Below, in pieces: positions 62,748 to 64,000 of a DNA stretch of 64,000 nt (positions are counted from its first letter, which is position 1; the number at the start of each line of letters is the position of its first letter). This stretch comes from Catellatospora coxensis (GTDB taxonomy: Bacteria; Actinomycetota; Actinomycetes; Mycobacteriales; Micromonosporaceae). The notes beneath the pieces are model-generated. The model did not search any database and was not told the DNA's origin. It was given only the letters and a program-made list of their open reading frames with translations. A program made the position numbers and the translations under genes. Location of the stretch: positions 1 to 64,000 of the forward strand of contig NZ_BONI01000011.1 in the NCBI RefSeq assembly GCF_016862635.1. Reading direction: 5' to 3'.

Positions 62748-64000
62748 ATGCCGCACCAGGCACGATCACACCCCGCACCGATGCCGTTCGCCGGCATCGG
62801 CCTGGGCTGTGACTACAACTTCGAGCAGTGGCCCGAAGAGGTCTGGCACGACGACATGGCCCTCATGCGCGCCGCGGGCGTCGACCTGGTCGCCGTCAAC
62901 ATCTTCGGCTGGTCGAACCTCGAACCGCAGCCCGGCCGGTACGACTTCAGCGCCCTCGACACGATCATGGAGCTGCTGCACGCCAACGGCATCGCGGTCA
63001 ACCTCGGCACCGGCACCGCCTCTCCCCCGCCCTGGCTGACCCACCGCCACCCCGAGGTGCTGCCCGTCACCGCCGACGGCACCACCCGGTTCCCCGGCGG
63101 CAGGCAGGCCTTCTGCCCCAGCTCGCCGGTCTTCCGCGACCACGCGCTCGCCCTGGTCGAGCAGGTGGCGCAGCGCTACGGCGACCACCCGGCCCTGGCC
63201 ATGTGGCACGTGTCCAACGAGCTCGGCTGCCACAACGCCCTGTGCTACGACGAGGCCAGCGCCGAAGCCTTCCGGCAGTGGCTCGCCCGCCGCTACGGCG
63301 ACCTCGACAGCCTCAACCGGGCCTGGGGCACCGCGTTCTGGAGCCAGCGCTACGGCGACTGGGCCGAGATCGCCCCGCCCCGGCTGACGCTGTCCACCCG
63401 CAACCCCGCCCAGCTCGTCGACTTCCACCGGTTCAGCTCGGACGCACTGCTGGAGTGCTACCTGGCCGAGGCCGACATCCTGCGCGGGCACTCCAGCGCG
63501 CCGGTCACCACGAACTTCATGGTCACCGCGCACATCCGCAACCTCGACTACTGGAAGTGGGCACCGGCGATGGACGTCATCGCCAACGACCACTACCTAG
63601 ACCACCGGCTGGCCGACCCCGCCGCCGAGCTGTCGTTCGCCGCCGACCTGACCCGCGGCCTGGCCGGCGGGCGGCCGTGGATGCTCATGGAGCAGTCCAC
63701 CGGCGCGGTCAACTGGCAGCCCCACAACCTGCCCAAGGCCCCCGGCCAGCTGCTGCGCAACTCGCTGACCCACGTCGCGCGGGGCGCCGACGCGCTGTGC
63801 TTCTTCCAGTGGCGCGCCTCGGCGCAGGGTGCCGAGAAGTTCCACTCCGCGATGGTGCCCCACGCGGGCACCGACACGGCGCTGTGGCGCGAGGTCCTCG
63901 ACCTGTCGGCGACCCTCGACCGGCTCGGCGAGCTCGCCGGCAGCACCGTCGCCGCCGACACCGCGCTGCTGTTCGACTGGGAGTCCTGGTGGGCGGCCGA
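62748..64000 (+). CDS. GH42 beta-galactosidase (partial, runs off the window)
   Basis: An open frame of 417 codons from ATG 62748 (AAGGAAGG upstream) with no stop before the window end. The protein opens FAGIGLGCDYNFEQWPEEVW and shows GVDLVAVNIFGWSNLEPQPGRYDF, the acid/base glutamate in MWHVSNELGC, the catalytic glutamate in PWMLMEQSTGAVNW and FFQWRASAQGAEKFHSAMVPHAG. GH42 enzymes cut beta-1,4/1,6-galactosides in the cytosol. The 3' ~270 codons should lie beyond the window. Two LacI operators lie upstream. Confidence 0.9.
   Translation, partial: MPHQARSHPAPMPFAGIGLGCDYNFEQWPEEVWHDDMALMRAAGVDLVAVNIFGWSNLEPQPGRYDFSALDTIMELLHANGIAVNLGTGTASPPPWLTHRHPEVLPVTADGTTRFPGGRQAFCPSSPVFRDHALALVEQVAQRYGDHPALAMWHVSNELGCHNALCYDEASAEAFRQWLARRYGDLDSLNRAWGTAFWSQRYGDWAEIAPPRLTLSTRNPAQLVDFHRFSSDALLECYLAEADILRGHSSAPVTTNFMVTAHIRNLDYWKWAPAMDVIANDHYLDHRLADPAAELSFAADLTRGLAGGRPWMLMEQSTGAVNWQPHNLPKAPGQLLRNSLTHVARGADALCFFQWRASAQGAEKFHSAMVPHAGTDTALWREVLDLSATLDRLGELAGSTVAADTALLFDWESWWAA

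Overview
The window is high-GC actinobacterial DNA. Typical signs are codons ending in G or C, many GTG starts, strong GGAGG-type ribosome sites, septum-formation lipoproteins, DUF3040, DUF3618 and DUF6188 proteins, ANTAR regulators, MmyB-type regulators next to NAD(P)H:FMN reductases, and sigma-B-like promoters. The gene mix fits Micromonosporaceae or a close relative; this is an inference from gene style, not a proven assignment.

Layout. 0-8.5 kb holds small actinobacterial hypothetical proteins, a kinase-like phosphotransferase, a septum-formation lipoprotein, two secreted proteins (one an actinobacterial ricin-type lectin) and a methyltransferase. 8.4-10.8 kb holds a 37-residue membrane peptide, a yybP-ykoY-type (manganese) riboswitch with its TerC transporter, and a voltage-sensor-like K+ channel. 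10.8-15.8 kb reads leftward: an MGH1/GH63-like glycosidase, an EAL-DICT protein and a glutaminase. 16-31 kb is a stress and oxidant-defence block: FAD/Rieske oxidoreductase, an envelope operon (membrane protein, holin-like, DUF3618), SDR, Fe-S photolyase, P450, DUF6766, STAS and GAF-ANTAR regulators, hemerythrin, and a large catalase with a histone-like tail. Five promoters of the form GTTT-N14-16-GGGNAN precede transcription units here, so a sigma-B-type factor probably co-ordinates the block.

31-47 kb holds regulators (DUF5937/ArsR, ArsR, XRE, MarR), an MFS transporter, an HPF-like protein, a glycosyltransferase, a GDSL esterase, a MarR-controlled YceI/AhpD-like/GNAT set with three operator palindromes, an M23 peptidase with 74-residue repeats, and a RING-finger/TerD fusion protein. 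47.7-52.5 kb looks like an acquired island: a large divergent reverse transcriptase, an ISL3 transposase remnant, AT-richer DNA, a two-TM membrane protein with a PLD-like cytosolic domain, and a VOC gene stump. This is the best candidate for an undescribed (possibly anti-phage) system. 52.5-64 kb holds a stand-alone mraY, an XRE-like regulator, a TPR protein, a very large two-TM protein, two LacI regulators (one frameshifted), a tRNA remnant, and the start of a GH42 beta-galactosidase that runs off the window behind two LacI-type operators.

A striking general feature is gene decay: stumps of a molybdopterin oxidoreductase, LigD polymerase, SulP transporter, macrolide-type glycosyltransferase, SDR, ISL3 transposase and VOC protein, plus three genes that need one base removed or added to restore their frame. 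No intact tRNA, rRNA or CRISPR array was seen.
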